64,000 bases of DNA from RGIG426 sp045598965 (GCA_045598965.1 JAZRVH010000004.1:4745-68744); one strand, 5' to 3'; positions 10,320 through 19,218 are shown, numbered from the stretch's first letter. Translations and numbers: made by a program. Notes: generated by a model not told the origin, from the sequence alone.

Positions 10320-10955
10320 TTATCTATCGAAATTTGAAGGATATTGCGTGGTGTAGCCGGGGTTTTCCGTCGGACGGAATGCATTGGGATACTCTATATC
10401 GGCTTGGATATCCATCACTGTTTTTTGAATGCGGGGATACAAAGTCACAGCCTCCTCCACATCCAAAATCGCCAAAGAATCCCCGTCTCGTGTAGCAAAA
10501 TGGATATCCCCCACTTTAAGAAGTCGGTCAAGAATTCCCACTTTCAAGTTCACTTTTTGGATATCCTTGTACGACAGCGTTTGATAATCCATTCCGATAA
10601 AACCGGATTGGATAAAAATCCGGTGATCGGTAATCAAATACTCGGTATTGTCCCACTTTTTCTTTGCGGTAAGGATGTTGGCGAGCCAAATCCAAACCGG
10701 CATCAAGTGAATCGCAAAAAACGGGATAATGAACCACAGCATCTCCTTGGGCATTTCGTCCGTAGCAAACATCATCACGATAAACGTCCCGTCAAACAGC
10801 AACCAAATCAGTGCCGGAAGAAACATCACCGCCGCCTTGTTCATGATAAAAGCGGATTTTTTCGGTTTTCCCCGCCACAGCACCGTTTCGTCCGGCGAGA
10901 GAAACCGCATCGGGTCTGTATACACCGCACGGGCAGACTGTTCGTATTTTGACAT
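10320..10955 (-). CDS. PH-domain (bPH2/DUF304-like) membrane protein
   Basis: 211 residues, ATG with an AGGAGG site. Residues about 40-62 and 70-93 are hydrophobic and should cross the membrane as a hairpin. They are followed by a bacterial PH-like domain (about 100-185) with the family pattern W-D-N-T-E-Y-L-I-T-D-H-R-I, then the SYKDIQKVNL strand and a GDIHFAT strand. Such YdbS/YdbT-like proteins are membrane proteins of poorly known role. It sits 32 bp after trpS and is the last gene before a terminator, so it is co-transcribed. No specific function can be given. Confidence 0.8.
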   Translation of the reverse strand: MSKYEQSARAVYTDPMRFLSPDETVLWRGKPKKSAFIMNKAAVMFLPALIWLLFDGTFIVMMFATDEMPKEMLWFIIPFFAIHLMPVWIWLANILTAKKKWDNTEYLITDHRIFIQSGFIGMDYQTLSYKDIQKVNLKVGILDRLLKVGDIHFATRDGDSLAILDVEEAVTLYPRIQKTVMDIQADIEYPNAFRPTENPGYTTQYPSNFDR

Positions 10956-10987
10956 ATCGCTATCCTCCTTTTATGCGGAGTTTTTGA

Positions 10988-12004
10988 TTACACCTGCACA
11001 AAGCCCATCTTTTTCTTCGCCTTTTTCAACGTCCGTTCCGCAACGTATTGGGCCTTTTCCGCCCCTTGTTTCATCAGACGTTCCAGTTCGCCCTTGTCGG
11101 CAATATAGGTCTTCAGGCGTTCTTGAATGGGTTTGAGTTCGGCGGCAACCGCCTCACCCACCGCCATTTTGAATTCGCCATAGCCTTTGCCGGCAAACTC
11201 CGCCTCAATAGCGTCGAAATCTTTGCCGGTAACAGCGGAATAAATCTCCATCAAGTTACAAATACCGTCTTTCCCCTCTGCATAACGGACACATGCCTCG
11301 CTGTCGGTAACGGCACGTTTGAATTTACGCAAAATGGTTGCCTCATCATCCTGCAACGAGATGAACGAATTGACGTTTTCGTCGGATTTGGACATTTTTT
11401 TCGTCGGCTCCTGCAACGAACGCACACGGGCACACGCTTTCATAATGTAGGGCTCGGGGATTTTGAACGCTTCGCCGTACAGCCCGTTAAAACGCTCACC
11501 CAAGGTACGAGTCAGCTCCACGTGTTGCTTTTGGTCCGCACCCACGGGGACGTAATCCGCCTGATAGAGCAAAATATCCGCCGCCATCAACGTGGGATAA
11601 GCAAAAAGTCCCAAATTGATATTGTCCGCATGCTTTTGGGATTTATCCTTAAACTGCGTCATACGGGACAATTCGCCGAAAGCGGTACAGCTGGACAAAA
11701 GCCACATAAGCTCGCTGTGTGCCGGCACCTGAGACTGCACAAACACCACATTTTTTTCGGGGTCAATTCCCAACGCCAACAGCAACGCATACGTCTCATA
11801 AATCTGTTTACGAAACGCCGCCGGCTGCTGACGTACCGTGATAGCATGCAAATCCGCCACCGCAAACGCACATTCCATATCGTCCTGCAACGTCACCCAG
11901 TTACGCAACGCACCGAGATAGTTTCCGAGGGTCGGAATACCGGTTGGTTGAATACAGCTTAATGCACGGGGACGTTGTTCCGTCACAGGGGTTTGGTCAC
12001 TCAT
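10988..12004 (-). CDS. trpS: Tryptophan--tRNA ligase
   Basis: 338 residues, the usual size for bacterial TrpRS. It charges tRNA-Trp with tryptophan using ATP in the cytoplasm. The class I HIGH-type motif is TGIPTLGN (21-28) and the KMSKS loop is intact at 203-207. The ILLYQADYVPVGADQKQHVELTR segment is typical of the TrpRS/TyrRS group. The start has an AAGGAGAG site. It lies 33 bp after the aminotransferase gene; no T-box leader is visible in that gap, so it probably relies on the operon transcript. Confidence 0.96.
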   Translation of the reverse strand: MSDQTPVTEQRPRALSCIQPTGIPTLGNYLGALRNWVTLQDDMECAFAVADLHAITVRQQPAAFRKQIYETYALLLALGIDPEKNVVFVQSQVPAHSELMWLLSSCTAFGELSRMTQFKDKSQKHADNINLGLFAYPTLMAADILLYQADYVPVGADQKQHVELTRTLGERFNGLYGEAFKIPEPYIMKACARVRSLQEPTKKMSKSDENVNSFISLQDDEATILRKFKRAVTDSEACVRYAEGKDGICNLMEIYSAVTGKDFDAIEAEFAGKGYGEFKMAVGEAVAAELKPIQERLKTYIADKGELERLMKQGAEKAQYVAERTLKKAKKKMGFVQV

Positions 12005-12036
12005 AACATTACTCTCCTTAAAACACGAGGTTTCAA

Positions 12037-13233
12037 TTATTTCACAAACATTTCTCGGGCAAGCTCGCCCAAACGAGCCATACCCTCTATCATCTGTTCA
12101 TCCGTCGGGGTGGAATAGTTAAGACGGATAGAGTCGCTGGTGGCGTTTTCGTCCGCCGTAAAAGCGTTACCCGGCACAACAGCAACCTTTTTCTCTTTCA
12201 CCGCACGGGTACAAAACTCTTTCATATCCGCACCGGCAGGCAGTTTGCACCAAATAAACAAGCCGCCCTCCACCGGATAATATTGGATTCCCGTAGGCAC
12301 AAGTTCCTTTTCAATCAGCGTCATCATCAGTTCCGCTTTGCCACGATACAGCTCACGCAGATACGCCAAATGGGCATCAAAATCGCCGGCCATAAACTCG
12401 TCAGAAATCATTTGTGCCCAAATATTTGTGTGCACATCTTCGCCTTGCTTGGCAACGGTCATTTTCGACACCACCGCCGCCGGGCCGATAGCGTAACCGA
12501 CACGAAGTCCCGGCGACAGCACTTTAGAAAAACTGCCGGCATACATCACGATGCCTGCGGTATCCATTGTCTTGATAGCGGGCAAATCCTCCCCCGCAAA
12601 TCGCAAATCGCCGTAGGGGTTATCCTCCAAAATCATAACACCGTATTCCTTGGCAAGAGCATACAGCTTCTCACGTTTTGCCATCGTCATCGTCACGCCG
12701 GTGGGATTTTGGAAATTCGGAATTGTATAGATAAACCGCACGTTGTCATAACTCTTAAGAGCCGCCTCCAACGCCGCCATATCCATGCCATCCGCTTCCA
12801 TCGGAATGCCCACCAGCTTCGTGTTGAGCGAGCGGAACATATTCAGCGAGCCGATAAAGGACGGGTCTTCACACAGAATGACATCACCCGGATTGCACAG
12901 CGTTTTAGTCATAAGGCTCATCACCTGCTGAGCACCGGCGGTAATCAGCACCGCATCCTCCTCGCCACCGATACCGTAAACGTATTTCATCCGCTCGGCA
13001 ACATGGGTACGCAAGGGAGCATATCCCTCGGTGATGCTGTACTGCAAGGCATCAATCGGACGATCACGCAAAATCTTGTCCGAGATGTCCGCCACCACGT
13101 CAACCGGAAACGCCTCCGGCGACGGGTTGCCGGCTGCAAAAGAAATAATGTCCGAACCGGATGCGTATTTCAGAATTTCACGAATGGCAGACGGGCTTAA
13201 ATCCCGCAAGCCGTCAGAAAAATGATACTCCAT
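12037..13233 (-). CDS. PLP-dependent class I/II aminotransferase (LysN/MocR-aminotransferase type)
   Basis: 398 residues, fold type I. The Schiff-base lysine is K237 in SFSKVLSPGLRVGY. The NFQNPTGV segment (about 173-180) and the EDNPYGDLRF segment with the PLP-ring aspartate are clear. The sequence resembles 2-aminoadipate or aromatic/branched-chain aminotransferases; the amino-acid substrate cannot be set from sequence. There is no N-terminal GntR-type DNA-binding domain, so it is the free-standing enzyme. It sits between rluD (30 bp) and trpS (33 bp) in one transcription unit. Confidence 0.88.
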   Translation of the reverse strand: MEYHFSDGLRDLSPSAIREILKYASGSDIISFAAGNPSPEAFPVDVVADISDKILRDRPIDALQYSITEGYAPLRTHVAERMKYVYGIGGEEDAVLITAGAQQVMSLMTKTLCNPGDVILCEDPSFIGSLNMFRSLNTKLVGIPMEADGMDMAALEAALKSYDNVRFIYTIPNFQNPTGVTMTMAKREKLYALAKEYGVMILEDNPYGDLRFAGEDLPAIKTMDTAGIVMYAGSFSKVLSPGLRVGYAIGPAAVVSKMTVAKQGEDVHTNIWAQMISDEFMAGDFDAHLAYLRELYRGKAELMMTLIEKELVPTGIQYYPVEGGLFIWCKLPAGADMKEFCTRAVKEKKVAVVPGNAFTADENATSDSIRLNYSTPTDEQMIEGMARLGELAREMFVK

Positions 13234-13263
13234 ACTGTTATCCTCTCTTTTCGTCTGTAAAGG

Positions 13264-14178
13264 TTATTCCCTTTCCATATATTTTTCCAGCATTGCCGTG
13301 AAGTAGGCAGGCAATTCGCCGGTTAATTCCATATATTCGCCCGAACGGGGGTGGTCAAACCCGAGCGTTTTAGCGTGTAAGCACTGGCCGGAAAGTCCCG
13401 GAACGGGCGTGGACGAACCGTACACCGTGTCCCCCAATACCGGATGGCCGAGATACGCCATGTGCACACGAATTTGGTGGGTGCGACCCGTTTCCAACCG
13501 CACACGCACATGGTCACAGCCCCGCAAACGTTCCAGCACCTCATAATGCGAAACAGCACAGCGGGAGTGCTCCGTTGTCACCGCCATTTTTTTGCGGTTT
13601 TTCGGATGGCGACCAATCGGGGCATCCACCGTCCCTTTTTCCTCTTTCAAATGGCCGACCACAATCGCCTCATACACACGTGTAAAGGTGTGTGCCTTTA
13701 TCTGTGCCGCCAGCCTTTGGTGGGCAAAATCGTTCTTCGCAACCATCAAAAGTCCGCTGGTATCCTTATCAATGCGGTGGACAATTCCCGGTCGAGACAC
13801 CCCGCCGATGCCGGAGAGGCTGTCGCCGCAATGGGCGAGCAAAGCGTTCACCAACGTGCCGTCGGCGTGTCCGGCGGCGGGATGAACCACCATTCCTTTC
13901 GGTTTATCCACCACGAGCAAATCGTCATCCTCATACAGCACCGTCAAAGGGATATCCTGTGCCACCGTTTCCGACGGCACGGCATCCGGCACGGTAACGA
14001 CGATTTCGTCGCCAAGCTGAACAAGATACTTTTTGGTTTGGGGTTTGCCCCCCACCGTCACAAGCTCACGTTCAATCCATTTTTGTGCTGTCGCTCTCGT
14101 CACGTTGAGGCTCTGTGCCACCGTTTTGTCCAGTCGTTCCCCCGCCGTTGTCGACGGCGGCAGATGGGTTGTCTCCAC
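13264..14178 (-). CDS. rluD: RluD-family 23S rRNA pseudouridine synthase
   Basis: 304 residues from GTG 14178, chosen because a GGGGG ribosome site lies just upstream and the longer reading adds only lspA-overlap sequence without homology. An N-terminal S4 RNA-binding domain (about 10-65) is followed by the catalytic domain with HRIDKDTSG at 134-142; D137 is the catalytic aspartate. Family members convert uridines of 23S rRNA (helix 69 type) to pseudouridine. The first 107 bases overlap the end of lspA, so translation is probably coupled. The lspA-rluD order is common in Firmicutes. Confidence 0.92.
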   Translation of the reverse strand: METTHLPPSTTAGERLDKTVAQSLNVTRATAQKWIERELVTVGGKPQTKKYLVQLGDEIVVTVPDAVPSETVAQDIPLTVLYEDDDLLVVDKPKGMVVHPAAGHADGTLVNALLAHCGDSLSGIGGVSRPGIVHRIDKDTSGLLMVAKNDFAHQRLAAQIKAHTFTRVYEAIVVGHLKEEKGTVDAPIGRHPKNRKKMAVTTEHSRCAVSHYEVLERLRGCDHVRVRLETGRTHQIRVHMAYLGHPVLGDTVYGSSTPVPGLSGQCLHAKTLGFDHPRSGEYMELTGELPAYFTAMLEKYMERE

Positions 14179-14641
14179 GCAAATCCCCCTTTTCGAAAAA
14201 CAGAACGTACACAATGCCCAATGCCGCACCGATACACACGAAACAGTCCGCCGCATTAAACACCGGAAAATGAATAGCACTCACATAAATGAAATCTACC
14301 ACATAATCACAAAAAACACGGTCAATCAAGTTACCGAATCCACCGGCAATAAGGAGCATTTCCGCCGTTTGCAAAAGAGGATGTTGCCACGGGCCCTTTA
14401 TCAACGCCCATAACACAACGCCGAGCATCAAGGCGGTAACAACGATAAGCAACGTCTGTTTTCCCGCAAGCATACTCCACGCCGCACCGGTATTCTCGGT
14501 ATAGGTCAGCTCCAACACATGGGCAATCAGCACCTTTGGTTGCAAAAGCGACGTTTTGGCGATATGTTTTGTCCATTGGTCAAACAAAACCAACACCACC
14601 GCCGGCACAAGCCACAAAAAACGGCAAATTCGCTGTTTCAT
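14072..14641 (-). CDS. lspA: Lipoprotein signal peptidase (signal peptidase II)
   Basis: 189 residues, an inner-membrane aspartyl protease that removes signal peptides from prolipoproteins. Four hydrophobic segments are visible (about 6-22, 37-55, 63-83, 131-149). The catalytic aspartates are D107 in GGFGNLIDRVF and D132 in FNAADCF. The core ends near residue 152; the remaining 37 residues are hydrophilic, rich in Gly/Asn/Asp, and are encoded in the overlap with rluD. ATG 14641 has an AAAGGGG site and follows the divIVA terminator. Confidence 0.95.
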   Translation of the reverse strand: MKQRICRFLWLVPAVVLVLFDQWTKHIAKTSLLQPKVLIAHVLELTYTENTGAAWSMLAGKQTLLIVVTALMLGVVLWALIKGPWQHPLLQTAEMLLIAGGFGNLIDRVFCDYVVDFIYVSAIHFPVFNAADCFVCIGAALGIVYVLFFEKGDLRGDNPSAAVDNGGGTTGQNGGTEPQRDESDSTKMD

Positions 14642-14666
14642 TTTGCCGCCCCTTTCGTTTCATAAA

Positions 14667-14696
14667 AAGCGGCGCACCGTGTGCGGTACGCCGCTT
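14667..14696 (-). terminator. Terminator between divIVA and lspA
   Basis: aagcggcg (14667-14674) pairs with cgccgctt (14689-14696), extended by accg/cggt around a small loop. On the minus strand it is followed by a five-T run. It is the only terminator inside the long miaB-to-PH-domain gene run. No good sigma-A promoter follows it, so lspA onward may depend on read-through. Confidence 0.8.
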
Positions 14697-14710
14697 CTTG
14701 ATTTTGAAAA

Positions 14711-15934
14711 TTATTGGTTGCCTCGACCGAACGGGTTATCCGTACCGCCCACATCGTAGTTGTCGCCGAATTGTAGGTCAGCAAAGCGGTTTTCTTTGTC
14801 CGCAGGCAAATCTACCACTTCATCGTCCGGCCACATCGCACCACCGGCAGGCGTGCCAAACTCAATGCCGCCGTCGTCGGTGGCAGGAGTGGAGAACTCA
14901 AGGCCGGAACCATCACCCAAATCAAATTCGGGAGCGGAGAATTCCAAACCGCCGTCATTTGCGGCAGGAGTGGAGAACTCGAGGCCGGAACCATCACCTA
15001 AATCAAAGGCAGGAGCGGAGAATTCCAAACCGCCGTCATTTGCGGCAGGAGTGGAAAACTCGAGGCCGGAACCATCACCTAAATCAAAGGCGGGAGTGTT
15101 AAAGGAGATTTCCGGCTCGGCAGCGGCAGGAGCATCAAAGGAGATTTCCGGTTCGACAGCCGCAGGAGCATCAAAGGAGATTTCCTGTTCGGCAGCCACA
15201 GGAGCGTCAAAGGAAATCGCCGGTTCAGCAGCCACAGGAGCGTCAAAGGAGATTTCCGGCTCAGAAGCGGCAGGAGCGTCAAAGGAAATCACCGGCTCGG
15301 CAGCCGCAGGAGCATCAAAGGAAATTTCCGGCTCGGCAATCGGAGCGGGAGCTTCACGTTTCGGTGCTTTCTCGCCGGGGAACAATCCAATCATTTCGAA
15401 GTGCTGACGATACAAAGCAATCAAATCGTCTTGGAACTTGGCAACCTTATCTTTCAGTTCCACCAGTTCCTGCTCTTTATCCGCAATTTTGGCGTTCTTG
15501 TCCGCCACATCTGCCTCATAGGAAGCTTGGGCATCCGCCGCTTTCTTTTCATAATCTGCCGTAAGGTCAGCGGCCATTTTCTCAAACTCTTCCTGCTTCT
15601 CTGCAACCTTGCGTTCCAATTCCTCAAATGCTTGATTCTTTTTAATCTCGGCATCCTGCATGGTCAGGTCAGCACTTTGTTTCGCATCACGAATCATCGT
15701 GTCCGCCGTACGCTGTGCAGAGAGCATCGTGTTTTGAATGTTCTCCTCTTTCGCACGGTACTCAAGCAGTTTGGATGCAAGGGCTTCCATTTTAGCACCC
15801 GCTTCCGCCTGTTGAGCGGTCAAGGCATCCACCGTAGCGGCCGCCTCGTCGATAAACAAGTCAACCTCATTTGTTTTGTAGCCTCCGAGAGTTTTGGTAA
15901 AGGCAATTTCACGAATTTGCTGTGCAGTCAACAT
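14711..15934 (-). CDS. divIVA: DivIVA-domain cell-division protein with repetitive C-terminal tail
   Basis: 407 residues with an AGGAGG site. The N-terminal 60 residues match the DivIVA/GpsB membrane-curvature domain (IREIAFTKTLGGYKTNEVDLFIDEA). A long coiled coil follows (about 35-190). DivIVA proteins gather at negatively curved membrane at the septum and poles. The C-terminal half is unusual: seven 12-residue repeats of the EPEISFDAPAAA type, then three 27-residue repeats built on FDLGDGSGLEFSTPA, acidic and low in complexity. The neighbours ylmH, sepF and yggS are the usual division-cluster partners. Confidence 0.9.
   Translation of the reverse strand: MLTAQQIREIAFTKTLGGYKTNEVDLFIDEAAATVDALTAQQAEAGAKMEALASKLLEYRAKEENIQNTMLSAQRTADTMIRDAKQSADLTMQDAEIKKNQAFEELERKVAEKQEEFEKMAADLTADYEKKAADAQASYEADVADKNAKIADKEQELVELKDKVAKFQDDLIALYRQHFEMIGLFPGEKAPKREAPAPIAEPEISFDAPAAAEPVISFDAPAASEPEISFDAPVAAEPAISFDAPVAAEQEISFDAPAAVEPEISFDAPAAAEPEISFNTPAFDLGDGSGLEFSTPAANDGGLEFSAPAFDLGDGSGLEFSTPAANDGGLEFSAPEFDLGDGSGLEFSTPATDDGGIEFGTPAGGAMWPDDEVVDLPADKENRFADLQFGDNYDVGGTDNPFGRGNQ
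14850..15092 (-). repeat. Three 81-bp tandem repeats in divIVA
   Basis: Three near-identical in-frame units encode FDLGDGSGLEFSTPAANDGG plus LEFSAPA, with small changes in the last unit. Boundaries are approximate. Confidence 0.8.
15093..15345 (-). repeat. Seven 36-bp tandem repeats in divIVA
   Basis: Seven in-frame units encode variants of EPEISFDAPAAA (for example EPVISFDAPAAS and EQEISFDAPAAV). Boundaries are approximate. Confidence 0.8.
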
Positions 15935-15973
15935 CGCATTGTCCTCCTAAAATTCTTTCTAAAAAACCCACTG

Positions 15974-16726
15974 TCAGCGGTATTTTTTAACCGTAATAAT
16001 GTTCCGTCCTTTTTTGGTTTCACCGCCGAAAGAATCAACGGTAAATCGTCCGACGCCTCGAACGGAAATGGCGTCGCCGATTTTTATCTCACGGGCAGGA
16101 GCCGTACAAACCGTATGACAAAGTTGCACAAGCCCCGCTCCGATGATCTCTGCGGTCTTGGAACGGGATTGGTGGGCAAGTGCCGCTACAACAGCATCCA
16201 ACCGCAACGAAGCGACCGTCAGTCGCAGTTCCTCCGCTTCCCGTTGTTCGGGAAGTGCACCGTCGTATGCGGGAAGCAGGGTAACCCCCTCCCGTCCGAC
16301 ACGGGAAATTTGCTCTTTCAAATAAGGCACAAGCTCACTGAAAACAAACGCAACCGACAGCCCTTGTCCGCAGAGAATATCTCCAACGGCATCACGTTCA
16401 ATGCCACAGCCGAGGATGGTTCCCAGAAAATCACGATGGCAAAGCGTCGCTTCCTTGCGATAGGAAAACCCCAACGCCGTCAACGGAAACGTCACCGCTT
16501 CACGGGGAAAGTCCGACGGGAACACGGCAAGAATGCCACGAGCCGCTTCTTCATAGCCGCCGTAGAACGCATAGTCCACCGCCGGCTCAAAAGCCGCCGT
16601 TTTCTCGGCAAGTCCCCGTTCCTCCTCCGCTAAGAAGCCGACGAAGCAGGGACGACCACGACGCAAGCAAAGTGCCGTCGCATCACGCACACGTGCCTGT
16701 AAAAGAGACTCAGAAGTAGAGCCCAT
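15974..16726 (-). CDS. ylmH: YlmH family S4-domain RNA-binding protein
   Basis: 250 residues from ATG 16726 (GGAG site inside the end of sepF; 17-bp overlap). The longer reading extends antisense-like sequence through sepF and is rejected. The family pattern is clear: an N-terminal domain with HRDFLGTILGCGIERDAVGDI (about 115-137), then a C-terminal S4 RNA-binding domain (about 180-250) with RLDAVVAALAHQSRSKTAEII. YlmH is a nucleic-acid-binding protein of the division cluster that in Bacillus acts on stalled ribosomes. The gene order sepF-ylmH-divIVA is the expected one. Confidence 0.9.
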   Translation of the reverse strand: MGSTSESLLQARVRDATALCLRRGRPCFVGFLAEEERGLAEKTAAFEPAVDYAFYGGYEEAARGILAVFPSDFPREAVTFPLTALGFSYRKEATLCHRDFLGTILGCGIERDAVGDILCGQGLSVAFVFSELVPYLKEQISRVGREGVTLLPAYDGALPEQREAEELRLTVASLRLDAVVAALAHQSRSKTAEIIGAGLVQLCHTVCTAPAREIKIGDAISVRGVGRFTVDSFGGETKKGRNIITVKKYR

Positions 16727-17156
16727 TATTCTCCAACTCGTCCAACAAGTCACCCATAATACCCACGTTGTACGGGGTGATGATAAAGGTGCAGTTGGCA
16801 ACCTTTTTGATTTGGCCGTTGTTGGCATACGCCACGCCGCTCAAAAAGTCCAGAATGCGGCGAGACACATCTTTGTTTGCGGATTCGAGGTTCAACACCA
16901 CCGTGCGTTTGGCGTTGAGGTGATCCGCAACCACACTCGCATCATCAAAACGCTCCGGTTTCACGAGCACCACTTGCAGCTGGGCAGTGGCGTTGATGTT
17001 GAGAACTTTGTTGCCACGTTTGCCACGTTCCGGAGTCGGGGCGGGTTCTTCCACTTCCACCGCCGGGGCGATAAGATCCATTTCGCCGCCTTCGGTCTCG
17101 TCGAATTCCTCGTCCTCGTCACCCATAACTTTGTCAATCCAATCTTTGAAGCCCAT
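16710..17156 (-). CDS. sepF: Cell division protein SepF
   Basis: 148 residues, ATG with an AGGAGG site. SepF binds the membrane through its N-terminal amphipathic helix (MGFKDWIDKVMG), polymerises into rings and bundles FtsZ filaments at the septum. The acidic linker (residues 13-45) precedes the conserved globular domain (about 55-145). That domain has the VVADHLNAKRTVVLNLE and RRILDFLSGVAYANNG segments. It overlaps ylmH by 17 bp and follows yggS by 33 bp. Confidence 0.95.
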   Translation of the reverse strand: MGFKDWIDKVMGDEDEEFDETEGGEMDLIAPAVEVEEPAPTPERGKRGNKVLNINATAQLQVVLVKPERFDDASVVADHLNAKRTVVLNLESANKDVSRRILDFLSGVAYANNGQIKKVANCTFIITPYNVGIMGDLLDELENNGLYF

Positions 17157-17189
17157 TATGTATATCCTCCTAAATAAAATTATTCGAAA

Positions 17190-17903
17190 TTAGGTGTAGT
17201 TCCGTCGACCAAACAACGCCGTGCCGACACGAACCATAGTGCTTCCCTCTAAGATAGCTTCCTCAAAATCCGAAGACATACCCATCGAGAGTATACGCAT
17301 ATCTATATTATCCAACTTTTTGTCCCGAATGTCAAGAAACAGTTGGTGCATTTTTGCAAAATAATTACGTTTTTTGTCCGAAGAGTCCGAAATTGGGGGT
17401 ACACACATCAATCCTTGCACCGAAATATGGGGAAATTCCGCAATTTTCGAAAGCAATTCCGGCAACTCTGACGCATCCACACCGGACTTACTTGCCTCTC
17501 TGCCGATGTTGACCTCCACCAAAATCGGAGTAACGCACTCCATAGAGGCGGATACCTTTTCGATTTGCTTGGCAAGACGCACGCTGTCCACCGATTGAAT
17601 CAGGGCGACCTTCCCCACCACCTGCTTCACCTTGTTGGTTTGCAAATGACCGATAAGGTGCCATTCGGGGTTTCCTTCAATCTGCGGTTGCTTTTCGCAT
17701 AACTCTTGCACACGGTTTTCACCGAGGCAGGTCACACCGGCATCCACAGCGGCTTGCACACGTTCTGCCTCAACGGTTTTGGACACACCGATAAGCGTAA
17801 CCTCTTGCCTTGAGCGTCCTGCACGCACGCAGGCGGCGGCAATACGCTCCTCTACACGCTTGCAGTTGTCGGCAATCTCATCAATGAACAACTTTCCCTT
17901 CAT
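17190..17903 (-). CDS. yggS: YggS/PLPBP-type pyridoxal phosphate homeostasis protein
   Basis: 237 residues from ATG 17903. A GGAGGG site lies 11 bases upstream; the longer frame has no ribosome site and overlaps the adaptor gene further. This is a single-domain fold type III PLP-binding protein with PLP lysine K42 (LIGVSKTVE) and the WHLIGHLQTNK, GLMCVPP and LSMGMSSDFEEAI signatures. It keeps free PLP low and affects amino-acid metabolism; no catalysis is known. Its position before sepF is standard in Firmicutes. It overlaps the adaptor gene by 23 bp. Confidence 0.94.
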   Translation of the reverse strand: MKGKLFIDEIADNCKRVEERIAAACVRAGRSRQEVTLIGVSKTVEAERVQAAVDAGVTCLGENRVQELCEKQPQIEGNPEWHLIGHLQTNKVKQVVGKVALIQSVDSVRLAKQIEKVSASMECVTPILVEVNIGREASKSGVDASELPELLSKIAEFPHISVQGLMCVPPISDSSDKKRNYFAKMHQLFLDIRDKKLDNIDMRILSMGMSSDFEEAILEGSTMVRVGTALFGRRNYT

Positions 17904-19218
17904 ACAGGTTTTTCCCTCCCACAACCATATCGTCATAAAGTTTCAAATACGGGGCTTCTTCCTTTTCTTCCACGGGTGTCGTGGTCGACGCCGTCGACGT
18001 CTCCGTCAATTCCGCTCCCGTAGAGGTGGTTTCGGTTTTTTTGGTAACCGCCGTCTCCAGCTTGGCGGTATCCATATCCGGGTCACAAATCGAATATTTA
18101 CCGGTCTCGCTGTGATAATCAATTTTCACCCGACGGAACTGCAACGTTGTGCCATTTCGCACATACACACCCGGCTCGTTATTTTCGTCAAATCGCAACG
18201 CTTCATCCGGCACATACAGGCCGGAATATTCGGTGAGCAAAATTTGAATTTGTTCACACCGTACCGCCGACAAGGCTTCGGACATATACGAACACTTGAG
18301 GAGTGCCATAGCACGGTCTCCTTGTTTGTTGACCTTTTCCACCGTAACGGGAATGGCTTCATCCGCCACAAAAGGCAACATCACATTAAGCGATTGATTT
18401 TCGCCGAATAGCGACAGTTTCTCCACCGGCACAATACACGCAAGATACCACTCATAGTTGCCTACAACCTTTCCCACGCCGCTGTTGCTTGCCGTGGGAG
18501 TGGCTTTCAATGCTTTTTGAACATCGTCCACCGAGAGAGAATTCACGTTTTCATAATCAAACATCGACTCATAGCCGTCGGTGGTGGAGATGAAATAGCC
18601 GGTCACCGGCGATGTCACCGTTCCGATGGCCTCTCTGTAAGTTCCGGAATCCAACGCCTTGCGTTTTTCCTTCAAAGCGGTAATACGTTCCTCAAAATTG
18701 TCCACTTTTCCCACCAAAATTTGTTTGCGGTTAAGCAGTTCCAACAGCTCAGAGCGGGTTTCCGACAGCTTTTCAAAATCGCTGTTTTTGACCATTTTCA
18801 CCAAATCTTTTTGGGTGGAATTCAAAAGCATATTCAGCATTTCCAGGTTGGTCTTGCTGACAGAGCCTTGTTTTTGCAAGGTCTCCAGCATCTCGATTTC
18901 CGCATCGACCGCCTCAATGTTTTTCTTGGCAAGAGCATCACTCTCGCTGGGAAACACCTGGGCAATCACGCCGTCCTTGGCAACTCGTGCCCCGTTTTTC
19001 AGCGTGTAATATACATAACCGGAGGAGGTTTTATCCAACACCTGCTCACTGCGGATGGCGACTCCTTGCACCTCTAATCGATCATAGACGGTAAAACTGT
19101 TGACCGTCTCAAATTCCACCGATGTGGAGAAAAAATATAAAAAGCCCTGGTATCCGACGTAAACAAGCAAAAAAAGTGCCACAATCGTCAGTACAACTCG
19201 TTTTGTAACGGTATTCAA
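17881..19218 (-). CDS. HlyD-like membrane-fusion/adaptor protein of the division cluster
   Basis: 445 residues. One N-terminal membrane segment (about 9-31) leads to an extracellular part. A lipoyl/barrel-sandwich-like half-motif is SGYVYYTLKNGARVAKDGVIA (66-86). A coiled-coil hairpin follows (about 95-185), then the second half-motif (SPVTGYFIS, about 203-211) and beta domains. The layout is that of HlyD/AcrA-type adaptors, but no transporter partner is adjacent. The tail (about 395-425) is rich in Thr and Glu. It lies between miaA and yggS, which suggests a role in envelope or division. Confidence 0.8.
   Translation of the reverse strand: MNTVTKRVVLTIVALFLLVYVGYQGFLYFFSTSVEFETVNSFTVYDRLEVQGVAIRSEQVLDKTSSGYVYYTLKNGARVAKDGVIAQVFPSESDALAKKNIEAVDAEIEMLETLQKQGSVSKTNLEMLNMLLNSTQKDLVKMVKNSDFEKLSETRSELLELLNRKQILVGKVDNFEERITALKEKRKALDSGTYREAIGTVTSPVTGYFISTTDGYESMFDYENVNSLSVDDVQKALKATPTASNSGVGKVVGNYEWYLACIVPVEKLSLFGENQSLNVMLPFVADEAIPVTVEKVNKQGDRAMALLKCSYMSEALSAVRCEQIQILLTEYSGLYVPDEALRFDENNEPGVYVRNGTTLQFRRVKIDYHSETGKYSICDPDMDTAKLETAVTKKTETTSTGAELTETSTASTTTPVEEKEEAPYLKLYDDMVVGGKNLYEGKVVH

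Noticed and set aside
10989..12036. T-box leader for trpS
   Set aside because: Only 33 bases separate trpS from the gene before it; there is no room for a T-box and no specifier stem is visible.
16727..16828. N-terminal extension of YlmH
   Set aside because: It overlaps the conserved end of sepF in another frame and has no family similarity.
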